Assembly (NCBI GenBank): GCA_903928365.1
Contig: CAIYQV010000011.1
Coordinates: 1-6,080, forward strand
Origin: an uncultured Flavobacteriia bacterium
GTDB taxonomy: Bacteria; Bacteroidota; Bacteroidia; Flavobacteriales_D; Crocinitomicaceae
Length of the DNA: 6,080 bases
Direction: 5' to 3'
Both the position numbers and the translations under genes were made by a program. Shown piece after piece: positions 1-5,180 of this stretch. Numbering within the stretch: the first letter of the stretch is position 1; each line of letters opens with the position of its first letter. The notes below the pieces were generated by a model that made no database searches, was not told the origin of the DNA, and worked only from the letters and a program-made list of their open reading frames with translations.

Positions 1-1144
1 GCTCACGTCTTGCTTCACCATTAGAAGAAAGAAATCCTGTTTTAGCGGCAAGTGCATCGACGATCGACATCGCTTCACCAAATTCACTTCGGGATACGGT
101 AGCTTGCGGTACGCCATCAAAGATGGCAAAGAAATCCTTTTCACTCAATGAGCGAAGGTCATCTGCGGTGGATTTCCCAAAAAGAATATTGGATGCTGCG
201 ATCGCTGTTCTCAGGGCATCTGACCCGTGCACGCGTTCGGTAATGTCTTCGGCAAGGGCTTTCTGCAAAACTCTCAAATGTGGTGCCTCAGCATGCTGTG
301 CTTCCAAGCCTTCGATCTCTTCCCTCGATTTCAGGGTAAAAATGCGAATGTAATTTCCCGCGTCGACATCACTCGCGTTTAACCAGAACTGGTAGAATTC
401 ATATGGAGTCGTTTTCTCAGGATCAAGCCACACACTTCCGCTTTCTGTTTTACCGAATTTGGTACCGTCCGCTTTTTTGATCAATGGTGTAGTGACCGCG
501 TACGCTTCTCCACCCGATTTTCGACGGATCAATTCTGTACCTGTGACAATATTTCCCCACTGATCAGAACCACCCAACTGAATGATACAGTTTTTATGCT
601 TATTCAGATAATAGAAATCATATCCCTGCACCAACTGATAGGAAAACTCCGTAAAAGACATACCTGTTTCAAGGCGTTTTTTAACAGAATCCTTTGACAT
701 CATGTAATTGACGGTAATATGCTTACCCACATCACGAATAAAATCAAGGAAACTCATATCCCTGAACCAATCGTAATTATTCACCATCTCAGCCGAATTT
801 GAACCTTGACTGAAATCCAGGAATTTTTCCAGCTGTGCTTTTACGCAGGCAACATTATGACTCAAGGTATCTGCATCGAGCAAATTACGCTCTTGTGACT
901 TTCCGGATGGATCTCCTACCATTCCTGTTGCTCCGCCAACAAGCGCATACGGTTTGTGTCCGGCACGCTGAAAATGTACCAGCGTCATGATCTGTACCAA
1001 ATGACCAACGTGCAAAGAATCAGCCGTAGGATCAAAACCAATATATCCGGCAGATACTTGTTTGTTCAATGCTTCTTCCGTACCGGGCATGATGTCGTGC
1101 ACCATTCCGCGCCATTGCAATTCTTCGATAAAATTTGTGGGCAT
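1..1144 (-). CDS. tyrS: Tyrosyl-tRNA synthetase, C-terminus cut by window edge
   Basis: Cytoplasmic class I aminoacyl-tRNA synthetase that activates L-tyrosine with ATP and loads it onto tRNA-Tyr. I translated the minus strand from the ATG at 1144-1142; the frame stays open to the edge, giving 381 codons. The HIGH motif is HVGH (residues 45-48) within a GFDPTADSLHVGHL block. The KMSKS-type loop is KFGKT (229-233). Tyrosine-site residues Y34, D38, Y169, Q173 and D176 fall at the same numbers as in the Bacillus stearothermophilus enzyme, and QLGGSDQWGNI follows. The last visible residues (SSNGEARRE) are the start of the tRNA-binding S4 domain, so roughly 45-50 residues are probably missing. The start codon shares its A with the stop of the upstream ABC ATPase gene (TGATG), which points to co-transcription and translational coupling. 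Nothing suggests a defect; the identification is secure. Confidence 0.97.
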   Translation of the reverse strand, partial: MPTNFIEELQWRGMVHDIMPGTEEALNKQVSAGYIGFDPTADSLHVGHLVQIMTLVHFQRAGHKPYALVGGATGMVGDPSGKSQERNLLDADTLSHNVACVKAQLEKFLDFSQGSNSAEMVNNYDWFRDMSFLDFIRDVGKHITVNYMMSKDSVKKRLETGMSFTEFSYQLVQGYDFYYLNKHKNCIIQLGGSDQWGNIVTGTELIRRKSGGEAYAVTTPLIKKADGTKFGKTESGSVWLDPEKTTPYEFYQFWLNASDVDAGNYIRIFTLKSREEIEGLEAQHAEAPHLRVLQKALAEDITERVHGSDALRTAIAASNILFGKSTADDLRSLSEKDFFAIFDGVPQATVSRSEFGEAMSIVDALAAKTGFLSSNGEARRE

Positions 1145-2046
1145 CAGGATTTTGTTAATTCTTTGAATACTTCTTCGAGTGTTTTGGCTTCCGTTTTCAA
1201 GGTCAACACGAGGATCCCTTTTTGCTGAGCAAATTGAGCGATCTCTTTGCGCAAATCCACATCATCCGTGGTTTCAAGCAGCCAACCTTCTTTCACCTTT
1301 TCCAACTTTTTCACGTGAGGAATTCCCTGCAACTGCTTTTTGGAAAGTTCACCTTCAAATTCAGCATAAACTGTTTGATGTGAAAGATCTACCTGCAAAT
1401 GCGAAGCTGTATCATCCGCAACGATCTGACCTTTGTTGATGATCACTACGCGGTCACAGATCGCTTCTACCTCCTGCATGATGTGGGTGGACAACATAAC
1501 TGTTTTTGAACGTCCGATTGTTTTGATCAATTCGCGGATTTCTACCAACTGATTCGGATCGAGTCCGGATGTAGGTTCATCCAGAATGAGCACTTGCGGA
1601 TCATGAATGATAGCCGCAGCCAAACCAACCCGTTGACGGTATCCTTTGGACAGCGCACCGATCTTTTTATTCTGTTCTACGTCAAGTCCAACCGCTTTGA
1701 TCATTTCATTCACACGGTCTTTAAGATTTTTGATCTTGTAGATCTTCCCTACAAACTCTAGATACTCCCTTACATACATGTCGAGGTAAAGCGGATTATG
1801 TTCTGGGAGGTACCCGATCAACTGACGGGTATTCAACGAATCCACATCCACGGGCAAACCACAAACGGTCACATCCCCTGATGTAGCCGGAATAAACCCA
1901 GTTAGGATCTTCATTGTAGTAGATTTTCCTGCTCCATTTGGACCGAGAAAACCAACGATTTCCCCCTTAGCGATCGAAAAGGAAATATCATTGACCGCTG
2001 CTTGTTCTCCGTAGTATTTTACAAGGTGTTTAACCTCAATTGACAT
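1144..2046 (-). CDS. gldA: ABC transporter ATP-binding protein, GldA-like
   Basis: 300-aa cytoplasmic nucleotide-binding subunit of an ABC exporter. Visible parts: A-loop Tyr at 11-12; Walker A GPNGAGKST (35-43); Q-loop region GYLPEHNP with Glu82 at the usual Gln position, as is common in this subfamily; signature LSKGYRQRVGLA (132-143); Walker B VLILDEP (152-158); D-loop SGLD; switch His188 in STH. Residues from about 205 form an accessory C-terminal region ending in LEEVFKELT. Length, N-terminus (MSIEVKHLVKYYG) and sequence style fit GldA, the ATPase of the GldAFG complex linked to gliding in Bacteroidota. The permease genes gldF/gldG are not in the window, so a generic drug- or polysaccharide-type ABC-2 ATPase remains possible. 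The ATG at 2046 is the first after an in-frame TGA at 2052-2050, so the start is well fixed. tyrS follows with a one-base overlap. Confidence 0.8.
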   Translation of the reverse strand: MSIEVKHLVKYYGEQAAVNDISFSIAKGEIVGFLGPNGAGKSTTMKILTGFIPATSGDVTVCGLPVDVDSLNTRQLIGYLPEHNPLYLDMYVREYLEFVGKIYKIKNLKDRVNEMIKAVGLDVEQNKKIGALSKGYRQRVGLAAAIIHDPQVLILDEPTSGLDPNQLVEIRELIKTIGRSKTVMLSTHIMQEVEAICDRVVIINKGQIVADDTASHLQVDLSHQTVYAEFEGELSKKQLQGIPHVKKLEKVKEGWLLETTDDVDLRKEIAQFAQQKGILVLTLKTEAKTLEEVFKELTKS

Positions 2047-2064
2047 CTTTCACGTATTTGGGTG

Positions 2065-2072
2065 CGAATATA
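2065..2072 (-). promoter_or_regulatory. Possible -7 box for gldA-tyrS
   Basis: The minus strand reads TATATTCG, seven of eight positions of the Bacteroidota -7 element TANNTTTG. It ends 18 bases before the gldA ATG, which would leave a leader of about a dozen bases. I see no clear TTTG -33 element at the expected distance, so this is a match by position and partial consensus only. Confidence 0.35.
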
Positions 2073-2195
2073 CGAAATCTGTCAGGAAGGGGGTTTCGGT
2101 AACTGTGTTAAGTCTTTTAAACTAGACCTATCTACTTATGAAATTATTCTACCATCTCGATTCGCAGCTTACTATTTTGATTTACAATATATTTT

Positions 2196-2213
2196 CCTTA
2201 ACTTAATTTAAGG
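2196..2213. repeat. A/T-rich 6-bp inverted repeat
   Basis: CCTTAA, a 6-base loop and TTAAGG form a perfect 6-bp stem. It sits just to the left of the first hairpin repeat copy and could belong to the end of the same decayed element. It lies between divergent genes, so a terminator role is not expected. Confidence 0.4.
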
Positions 2214-2220
2214 TAATACA

Positions 2221-2239
2221 GCCCTGAAGGGGCGCAATA
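2221..2239 (+). repeat. REP-like hairpin repeat, copy 1
   Basis: The sequence GCCCTGAAGGGGCGCAATA contains a GCCC/GGGC stem around a TGAAG loop followed by an AATA tail. It matches the copy at 2296-2314 in 15 of 19 positions in the same orientation, and the copy at 2519-2537 in 14 of 19 in the opposite orientation. Sequences of this form recur between genes in Bacteroidota genomes as I recall them; the genome-wide copy number cannot be seen here. Confidence 0.6.
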
Positions 2240-2247
2240 GATATCAA

Positions 2248-2266
2248 CGATGGAGGTACTCCATCG
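2248..2266. repeat. Perfect 8-bp hairpin next to repeat copy 1
   Basis: CGATGGAG, the loop GTA, then CTCCATCG form a perfect 8-bp stem with a 3-base loop. It begins nine bases after repeat copy 1, so the two probably form one composite element: a short GCCC hairpin followed by a longer variable hairpin. No T-tract follows, so it does not look like a terminator. Confidence 0.6.
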
Positions 2267-2281
2267 GATCTTAACTACAAA

Positions 2282-2485
2282 CTAAACCAAGCCCTGACCT
2301 GAAAGGACGTAATAATCAATCCCAAACAAATTCAATCTCATTTTTTTCCAAAAATGCCCTGTGTTCACGATTTCTTCGTCGATTAAATGAGTTCTATATT
2401 TCGTACTGAATACGATATGGATATAATTCCGATTCAGAGCTGCATCGTTACATTGGGGGAATATGTCCCTTGCGCAAAATCTCAT
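2282..2485 (-). pseudogene. Remnant of IS200-like (Y1/RAYT-type) transposase
   Basis: An open frame of 67 codons contains NRNYIHIVFSTKYRTHLIDEE (residues 18-38, about 2371-2434). This closely resembles the N-terminal strand of IS200/IS605-family TnpA and REP-associated tyrosine transposases (Y1_Tnp domain; typical form KNYIHIVFSTKxRxxLI). The rest of the domain is missing: there is no His-x-His (HUH) metal site and no catalytic tyrosine helix, and intact members are about 150 residues or more. Residues after about 40 lose similarity, and the last ten are encoded by a hairpin repeat copy. The first 17 residues also do not look like the family, so the ATG at 2485 may be accidental. It is best read as a decayed element flanked by REP-like repeats in opposite orientations, not as a functional gene. 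Confidence 0.6.
2296..2314 (+). repeat. REP-like hairpin repeat, copy 2
   Basis: The sequence GACCTGAAAGGACGTAATA matches copy 1 at 15 of 19 positions. It keeps a CCT-GAA-AGG mini-stem and the AATA tail. On the minus strand it supplies the last codons of the transposase-like open frame (the YYVLSG stretch), which shows that the end of that frame is repeat sequence rather than protein-derived sequence. Confidence 0.5.
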
Positions 2486-2518
2486 GACGATCTCAAGAGT
2501 CCTTGTCCGATGCTGGTT

Positions 2519-2537
2519 TATTATGCTCTTTCAGAGC
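2519..2537 (-). repeat. REP-like hairpin repeat, copy 3 (inverted)
   Basis: The minus strand reads GCTCTGAAAGAGCATAATA: a 5-bp GCTCT/AGAGC stem around a 3-base loop, then an AATA tail. It matches copy 1 at 14 of 19 positions and points the opposite way, so copies 1-2 and copy 3 face each other across the transposase remnant. The stem has changed at both arms together (C to T with G to A), so pairing is preserved. Confidence 0.5.
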
Positions 2538-2621
2538 GAATTATAAAAATCATGAGAAAGCCATGAAGTGTCAGATATTTTACCTTTCTAACTTTGACAA
2601 CAATTATTATTTCTTTTCATT

Positions 2622-2637
2622 TATTGCTCAGAAGAGC
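2622..2637 (-). repeat. Possible fourth, degenerate repeat copy
   Basis: The minus strand reads GCTCTTCTGAGCAATA: a GCTC/GAGC stem, 4-base loop and the AATA tail in the same order as copy 3 but two bases shorter. On the plus strand an overlapping stem CTCAG/CTGAG (2627-2641) runs into TTTT, so a weak terminator is another reading, although no gene ends just upstream. Confidence 0.3.
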
Positions 2638-2643
2638 TGAGTT

Positions 2644-2652
2644 TTATCCACA
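2644..2652 (+). promoter_or_regulatory. Perfect DnaA-box 9-mer
   Basis: TTATCCACA is the strong DnaA-binding sequence known from bacterial origins. It lies in A/T-rich DNA 58 bases before the DUF1801 start. I found no second box nearby, so it is not by itself evidence for an origin; it could be a DnaA-responsive site or chance. Confidence 0.3.
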
Positions 2653-2668
2653 ACTTTGTACAGGTGTT

Positions 2669-2676
2669 TAAATTTG
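2669..2676 (+). promoter_or_regulatory. Possible -7 box for the DUF1801 gene
   Basis: TAAATTTG matches the Bacteroidota -7 consensus TANNTTTG and ends 33 bases before the ATG at 2710. A TTTG occurs at 2655-2658, but this is too close for a usual -33 element, and nothing better is seen about 20 bases upstream. Confidence 0.35.
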
Positions 2677-2709
2677 ATTCTCTTCCATCTTTAAATTAAC
2701 TAGAATACT

Positions 2710-3333
2710 ATGACCAAGGACATCGATACCTATTTCAACTCAGGCTGCGGCAGATGCAAGCTGTTTGATACGCCGGCCTGTAAGGTTCACACCTGGCATC
2801 AGGAGCTGGATTTTTTGCGAAAGCTCATACTGGAAAGCACTAATCTCAATGAGGAAATGAAATGGGGAATGCCTTGCTACACTGTCAACAAGAAAAATGT
2901 CCTGATGCTCGCAGCATTCAAGGAATACTGTTCCCTAAGTTTTTTCAAGGGCGCATTAATCACAGATCCAGACATGCTCATGGAAAGTCCGGGAGAAAAC
3001 TCTCAGGCTGTAAAGCAATTTAAATTCAGGTCCATCGTCGAGGTGAAAAATCACAAAGAATCGATCAAATCTTTTATCTACGAAGCCATTGAGCTGGAAC
3101 AAAAAGGTGCTAAGATCACGTTCAAAAAAGCAACAGAATATGATGTGCCGGAAGAATTTCAGCACAGAATGGAACGTGATCCAGCATTGAAAGAAGCATT
3201 TTACAAATTAACACCCGGCAGACAGCGCGCATATTTGTTGCACTTTGGACAAGCGAAACAGTCGGCCACCCGTGAAACAAGAATAGATAAATGCCACCCA
3301 GGGATACTCGCAGGCAAAGGTTTGAATGAGTGA
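2710..3333 (+). CDS. DUF1801 / YdeI-like family protein
   Basis: 207-aa soluble protein without signal peptide or membrane segment. Residues about 28-120 resemble the DUF1801 (YdhG-like) fold: EMKWGMPCYTVNKKNVLMLAAFKEYCSLSFFKGA is the characteristic core. The C-terminal part, with LTPGRQRAYLLHFGQAKQSATRETRIDKC at about 167-195, is the YdeI/OmpD-associated (OmdA-type) helical tail found in the same proteins. Biochemical function is not established for the family; links to stress or peptide tolerance have been proposed for relatives. The N-terminus carries C13, C16, C24 and H27 in a CxxC-x7-CxxH arrangement that could bind a metal, which is my inference. The start is fixed by an in-frame TAG three codons upstream (2701). 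It ends 36 bases before rsgA, which has its own promoter-like box, so it may be a separate unit. Confidence 0.85.
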   Translation: MTKDIDTYFNSGCGRCKLFDTPACKVHTWHQELDFLRKLILESTNLNEEMKWGMPCYTVNKKNVLMLAAFKEYCSLSFFKGALITDPDMLMESPGENSQAVKQFKFRSIVEVKNHKESIKSFIYEAIELEQKGAKITFKKATEYDVPEEFQHRMERDPALKEAFYKLTPGRQRAYLLHFGQAKQSATRETRIDKCHPGILAGKGLNE

Positions 3334-3356
3334 CCCCAATCTTAGTTTCAGAGTCC

Positions 3357-3364
3357 TATCTTTG
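3357..3364 (+). promoter_or_regulatory. -7 promoter box just before rsgA
   Basis: TATCTTTG is a perfect match to TANNTTTG. It ends five bases before the rsgA ATG, so transcription would begin at or next to the start codon, giving a leaderless or nearly leaderless mRNA. No TTTG -33 element is seen at normal spacing. The ATG at 3370 is the first after an in-frame TAG at 3343, and translated OB-fold sequence begins there at once. Confidence 0.5.
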
Positions 3365-3369
3365 TATTC

Positions 3370-4320
3370 ATGCCACAGAAAGGTACCGTACTCAAATCCA
3401 CAGGTAAATGGTATACCGTCGAGTTGACGGATGGGAAGGTTATTTCCTGTCGCATCAGAGGAAAACTGAGACTTTCAGGACTGAGTACGACCAACCCCAT
3501 TGCCGTAGGTGACAGAGTGATTGTTGATGATGATTCGGATGAAGAAGGCAAACGCACCATCTCCGATTTCGAAGAACGAACCAATTACATTGTACGCAAA
3601 TCGACCAATCTGAGCAAGCAGATGCAGATCCTTGCGGCCAATGTGGATCGTGCGTATATGCTGGTCACACTGCATTCTCCATTTACGCATCTCGCCTTTA
3701 TTGATCGTTTCCTTGTCGCAGCAGAATCATTCCGAATACCTGTAACTCTACTTTTCAATAAAGTCGATTTGTATAGCACGAAGGATCTTGAGGAACTTGA
3801 TAATGTGCAGCAAACGTATGAATCAATAGGGTATCCTTGCCAACGGATATCTGCTGTAAATCAAATCAATATCGAATTGCTTCGAAATGAAATCTCTGGA
3901 AAACAGGTGATGATCTCTGGACATAGTGGTGTTGGTAAAAGTACGCTGGTAAATGCACTTGACCCAGAGCTTGAATTGCGCACGGGTGAAATATCGAAGG
4001 CCCATTTGCAAGGACAACATACGACTACTTTTGCGGAAATGTACAAGCTTTCCTGCGGAGGTTACGTCATAGATACTCCGGGAATTCGCGCTTTTGGAAT
4101 TGTGGATCTTGAAAAGGAACACTTATCACATTATTTTCCCGAAATGCGCGCATTGATCGGAGAATGCAAGTTTCACAATTGTCAACACCTGAACGAACCC
4201 AAATGTGCCGTAAAACAAGCAGTGCATGATGGTGAAATTCCGGAAACCCGTTATCAAACTTATTTACAGTTGATGCAGGAAGATCCAAATGAAGTCCACC
4301 GAAAAGATATTTACGGATGA
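3370..4320 (+). CDS. rsgA: Ribosome small subunit-dependent GTPase A
   Basis: 316-aa GTPase (RsgA/YjeQ) that checks late maturation of the 30S ribosomal subunit and helps release assembly factors by GTP hydrolysis. Its G motifs are circularly permuted, as expected: G4 NKVD (130-133), G5 SA (161-162), then G1 GHSGVGKS (184-191), the G2 threonines (218-220) and G3 DTPG (235-238). An N-terminal OB-fold spans about 1-70. The C-terminal zinc site is C266, C271, H273 and C279 (C-x4-C-x-H-x5-C), all present. Length is typical and no key residue is missing. It overlaps dtd by four bases (ATGA), so the two are almost certainly co-translated; a -7 box lies directly before its ATG. Function follows from family knowledge, and the assignment is secure. 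Confidence 0.97.
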   Translation: MPQKGTVLKSTGKWYTVELTDGKVISCRIRGKLRLSGLSTTNPIAVGDRVIVDDDSDEEGKRTISDFEERTNYIVRKSTNLSKQMQILAANVDRAYMLVTLHSPFTHLAFIDRFLVAAESFRIPVTLLFNKVDLYSTKDLEELDNVQQTYESIGYPCQRISAVNQINIELLRNEISGKQVMISGHSGVGKSTLVNALDPELELRTGEISKAHLQGQHTTTFAEMYKLSCGGYVIDTPGIRAFGIVDLEKEHLSHYFPEMRALIGECKFHNCQHLNEPKCAVKQAVHDGEIPETRYQTYLQLMQEDPNEVHRKDIYG

Positions 4321-4769
4321 GAGTAGTACTGCAACGTGTTTCAGAAGCCTCAGTGACCATTGAAGGCAAAATGTACGGATCGATCGGAAATGGAATGCTC
4401 ATTCTTCTCGGCATCGAACACGACGATGATCAAAGTGATGCTGACTGGTTAATTCAGAAGATCATCGGAATGCGTATCTTTTCGGATCAGGAAGGAAAAA
4501 TGAATTATGGTATCAACGACGTAAACGGTTCATTTTTGGTGATAAGTCAGTTCACGCTACATGCCTCAACGAAAAAAGGAAATCGTCCGAGTTATATCCG
4601 CGCTGCTCGACCAGAACAGGCTGTACCCTTGTATGAATATTTCCTTCGTGAACTTGAATCGTCTCACGGAGCAAAGATCGAGACAGGACAATTTGGCGCC
4701 GATATGAAGGTTTCGTTGGTAAACGACGGACCAGTAACTATTATAATTGATTCAAAGAACAGAGAATAG
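4317..4769 (+). CDS. dtd: D-aminoacyl-tRNA deacylase
   Basis: 150-aa homodimeric enzyme that hydrolyses D-aminoacyl-tRNAs (for example D-Tyr-tRNA-Tyr) and also glycine mischarged on tRNA-Ala, keeping D-amino acids out of proteins. Visible family motifs: N-terminal MRVVLQRVSEASV; GMRIF (51-55); SQFTL (77-81) with Thr80 at the usual active-site position; TKKGNRPS (85-92); and the cross-subunit loop NDGPVT (136-141) with its Gly-Pro that enforces chiral selectivity. Length is that of the bacterial family. The start overlaps the rsgA stop by four bases, so expression depends on the rsgA transcript. The product would act on mistakes of TyrS, whose gene lies on the other strand of this window; that proximity is probably incidental. 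Confidence 0.97.
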   Translation: MRVVLQRVSEASVTIEGKMYGSIGNGMLILLGIEHDDDQSDADWLIQKIIGMRIFSDQEGKMNYGINDVNGSFLVISQFTLHASTKKGNRPSYIRAARPEQAVPLYEYFLRELESSHGAKIETGQFGADMKVSLVNDGPVTIIIDSKNRE

Positions 4770-4775
4770 TATTTC

Positions 4776-4797
4776 GCCCTTCGGCATCGCTCAGGGC
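4776..4797. repeat. Hairpin repeat GCCCT...AGGGC after dtd
   Basis: GCCCT and AGGGC enclose TCGGCATCGCTC, giving a 5-bp stem with a large partly paired loop. The form CCCTTCG-N-GCTCAGGG resembles a dispersed intergenic repeat that I recall from Bacteroidota and other bacteria. It begins seven bases after the dtd stop. No T-tract follows, so intrinsic termination is unlikely, although a folded RNA end could protect the rsgA-dtd message. Confidence 0.5.
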
Positions 4798-4804
4798 TCG
4801 ATAT

Positions 4805-4852
4805 TCAAATTAAAAGTCAAATTTTCAAATCCATCAAATCTTCAAATCAAAT
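4805..4852 (+). repeat. TCAAAT-rich short repeat stretch before MazG-like gene
   Basis: Six copies of TCAAAT start at 4805, 4817, 4825, 4834, 4842 and 4847, mostly 8-9 bases apart; the last runs into the ATG at 4851. The stretch lacks G almost entirely and has no Shine-Dalgarno sequence. It may be an unstructured translation-initiation region or a low-complexity remnant. The copies are spaced imperfectly, so slippage-driven phase variation is not indicated. Confidence 0.5.
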
Positions 4853-5180
4853 GACTATTCATCAGGCACAAAAAGAGATCGATAAGTGGATCAAAGAATA
4901 CGGTGTTCGTTATTTCAATGAGCTAACGAATACGGCCATTCTGATGGAAGAGGTAGGCGAAGTGGCTCGGATCATGTCAAGGCGCTATGGTGAACAGAGC
5001 GAGAAGGAATCGGACAAAGGTAAAGATCTCGGAGACGAACTTGCGGATGTGCTCTTTGTGATTATGTGTATTGCAAACCAAACAGGGGTCAATCTACAAA
5101 CGGCTTTACAAAAGAACCTAGAGAAAAAAACCGATCGGGATCATTCCCGCCACAAGGATAATAAAAAACTGAACAAATGA
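4851..5180 (+). CDS. MazG-like nucleotide pyrophosphohydrolase
   Basis: 109-aa all-helical enzyme of the MazG superfamily, expected to hydrolyse (d)NTPs, perhaps damaged or non-canonical ones, to NMP and pyrophosphate with Mg2+. The metal-binding motifs are clear: EExxE as E33, E34, E37 (MEEVGE) and ExxD as E63, D66 in DLGDELADVLF. This is the single-domain form, about a third to half the size of tandem-domain E. coli MazG, so it probably works as a dimer or tetramer. The C-terminal tail is strongly charged (EKKTDRDHSRHKDNKK). Its stop overlaps the next gene's start by four bases (ATGA). An 81-base spacer separates it from dtd; no -7 box is obvious there, so read-through from rsgA-dtd is possible. 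The exact substrate cannot be read from sequence. Confidence 0.93.
   Translation: MTIHQAQKEIDKWIKEYGVRYFNELTNTAILMEEVGEVARIMSRRYGEQSEKESDKGKDLGDELADVLFVIMCIANQTGVNLQTALQKNLEKKTDRDHSRHKDNKKLNK

Larger units (their letters stand above)
2047..2709. other. Intergenic region with transposase relic and hairpin repeats
   Basis: This 663-base stretch separates the minus-strand gldA-tyrS unit from the plus-strand DUF1801 gene, so promoters for both directions should lie at its ends. No intact gene is seen inside. It holds an IS200-like transposase fragment, at least three and perhaps four copies of a short hairpin repeat, two other inverted repeats, a DnaA-box 9-mer and a promoter-like box, all listed separately. 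The parts at about 2085-2190 and 2540-2620 are A/T-rich and show nothing I can name. Confidence 0.7.

Noticed and set aside
123..353. Plus-strand open frame of 76 codons
   Set aside because: It lies wholly antisense to tyrS, whose frame has continuous family motifs; the protein is low in recognisable features.
956..1439. Plus-strand open frames opposite the tyrS/gldA junction
   Set aside because: They are antisense shadows of two confidently identified genes and show no domain.
2047..2709. Chromosomal replication origin
   Set aside because: Only one DnaA box was found, and neither dnaA nor other typical origin genes are adjacent.
2047..2709. tRNA or riboswitch in the intergenic region
   Set aside because: No cloverleaf, anticodon arm with T-loop GTTCRA or known riboswitch core could be recognised on either strand.
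2956..3165. Minus-strand open frame inside the DUF1801 gene
   Set aside because: Antisense to a gene with clear family similarity; Phe-rich composition is that expected of a reverse-strand shadow.
3475..4414. Several minus-strand open frames across rsgA and dtd
   Set aside because: All overlap the well-supported plus-strand genes in antisense and have no recognisable motif.
4805..4852. TCAAAT units as a CRISPR array or phase-variation tract
   Set aside because: Units are only six bases with uneven spacing and no spacers of CRISPR size; no pure tandem tract able to slip is present.
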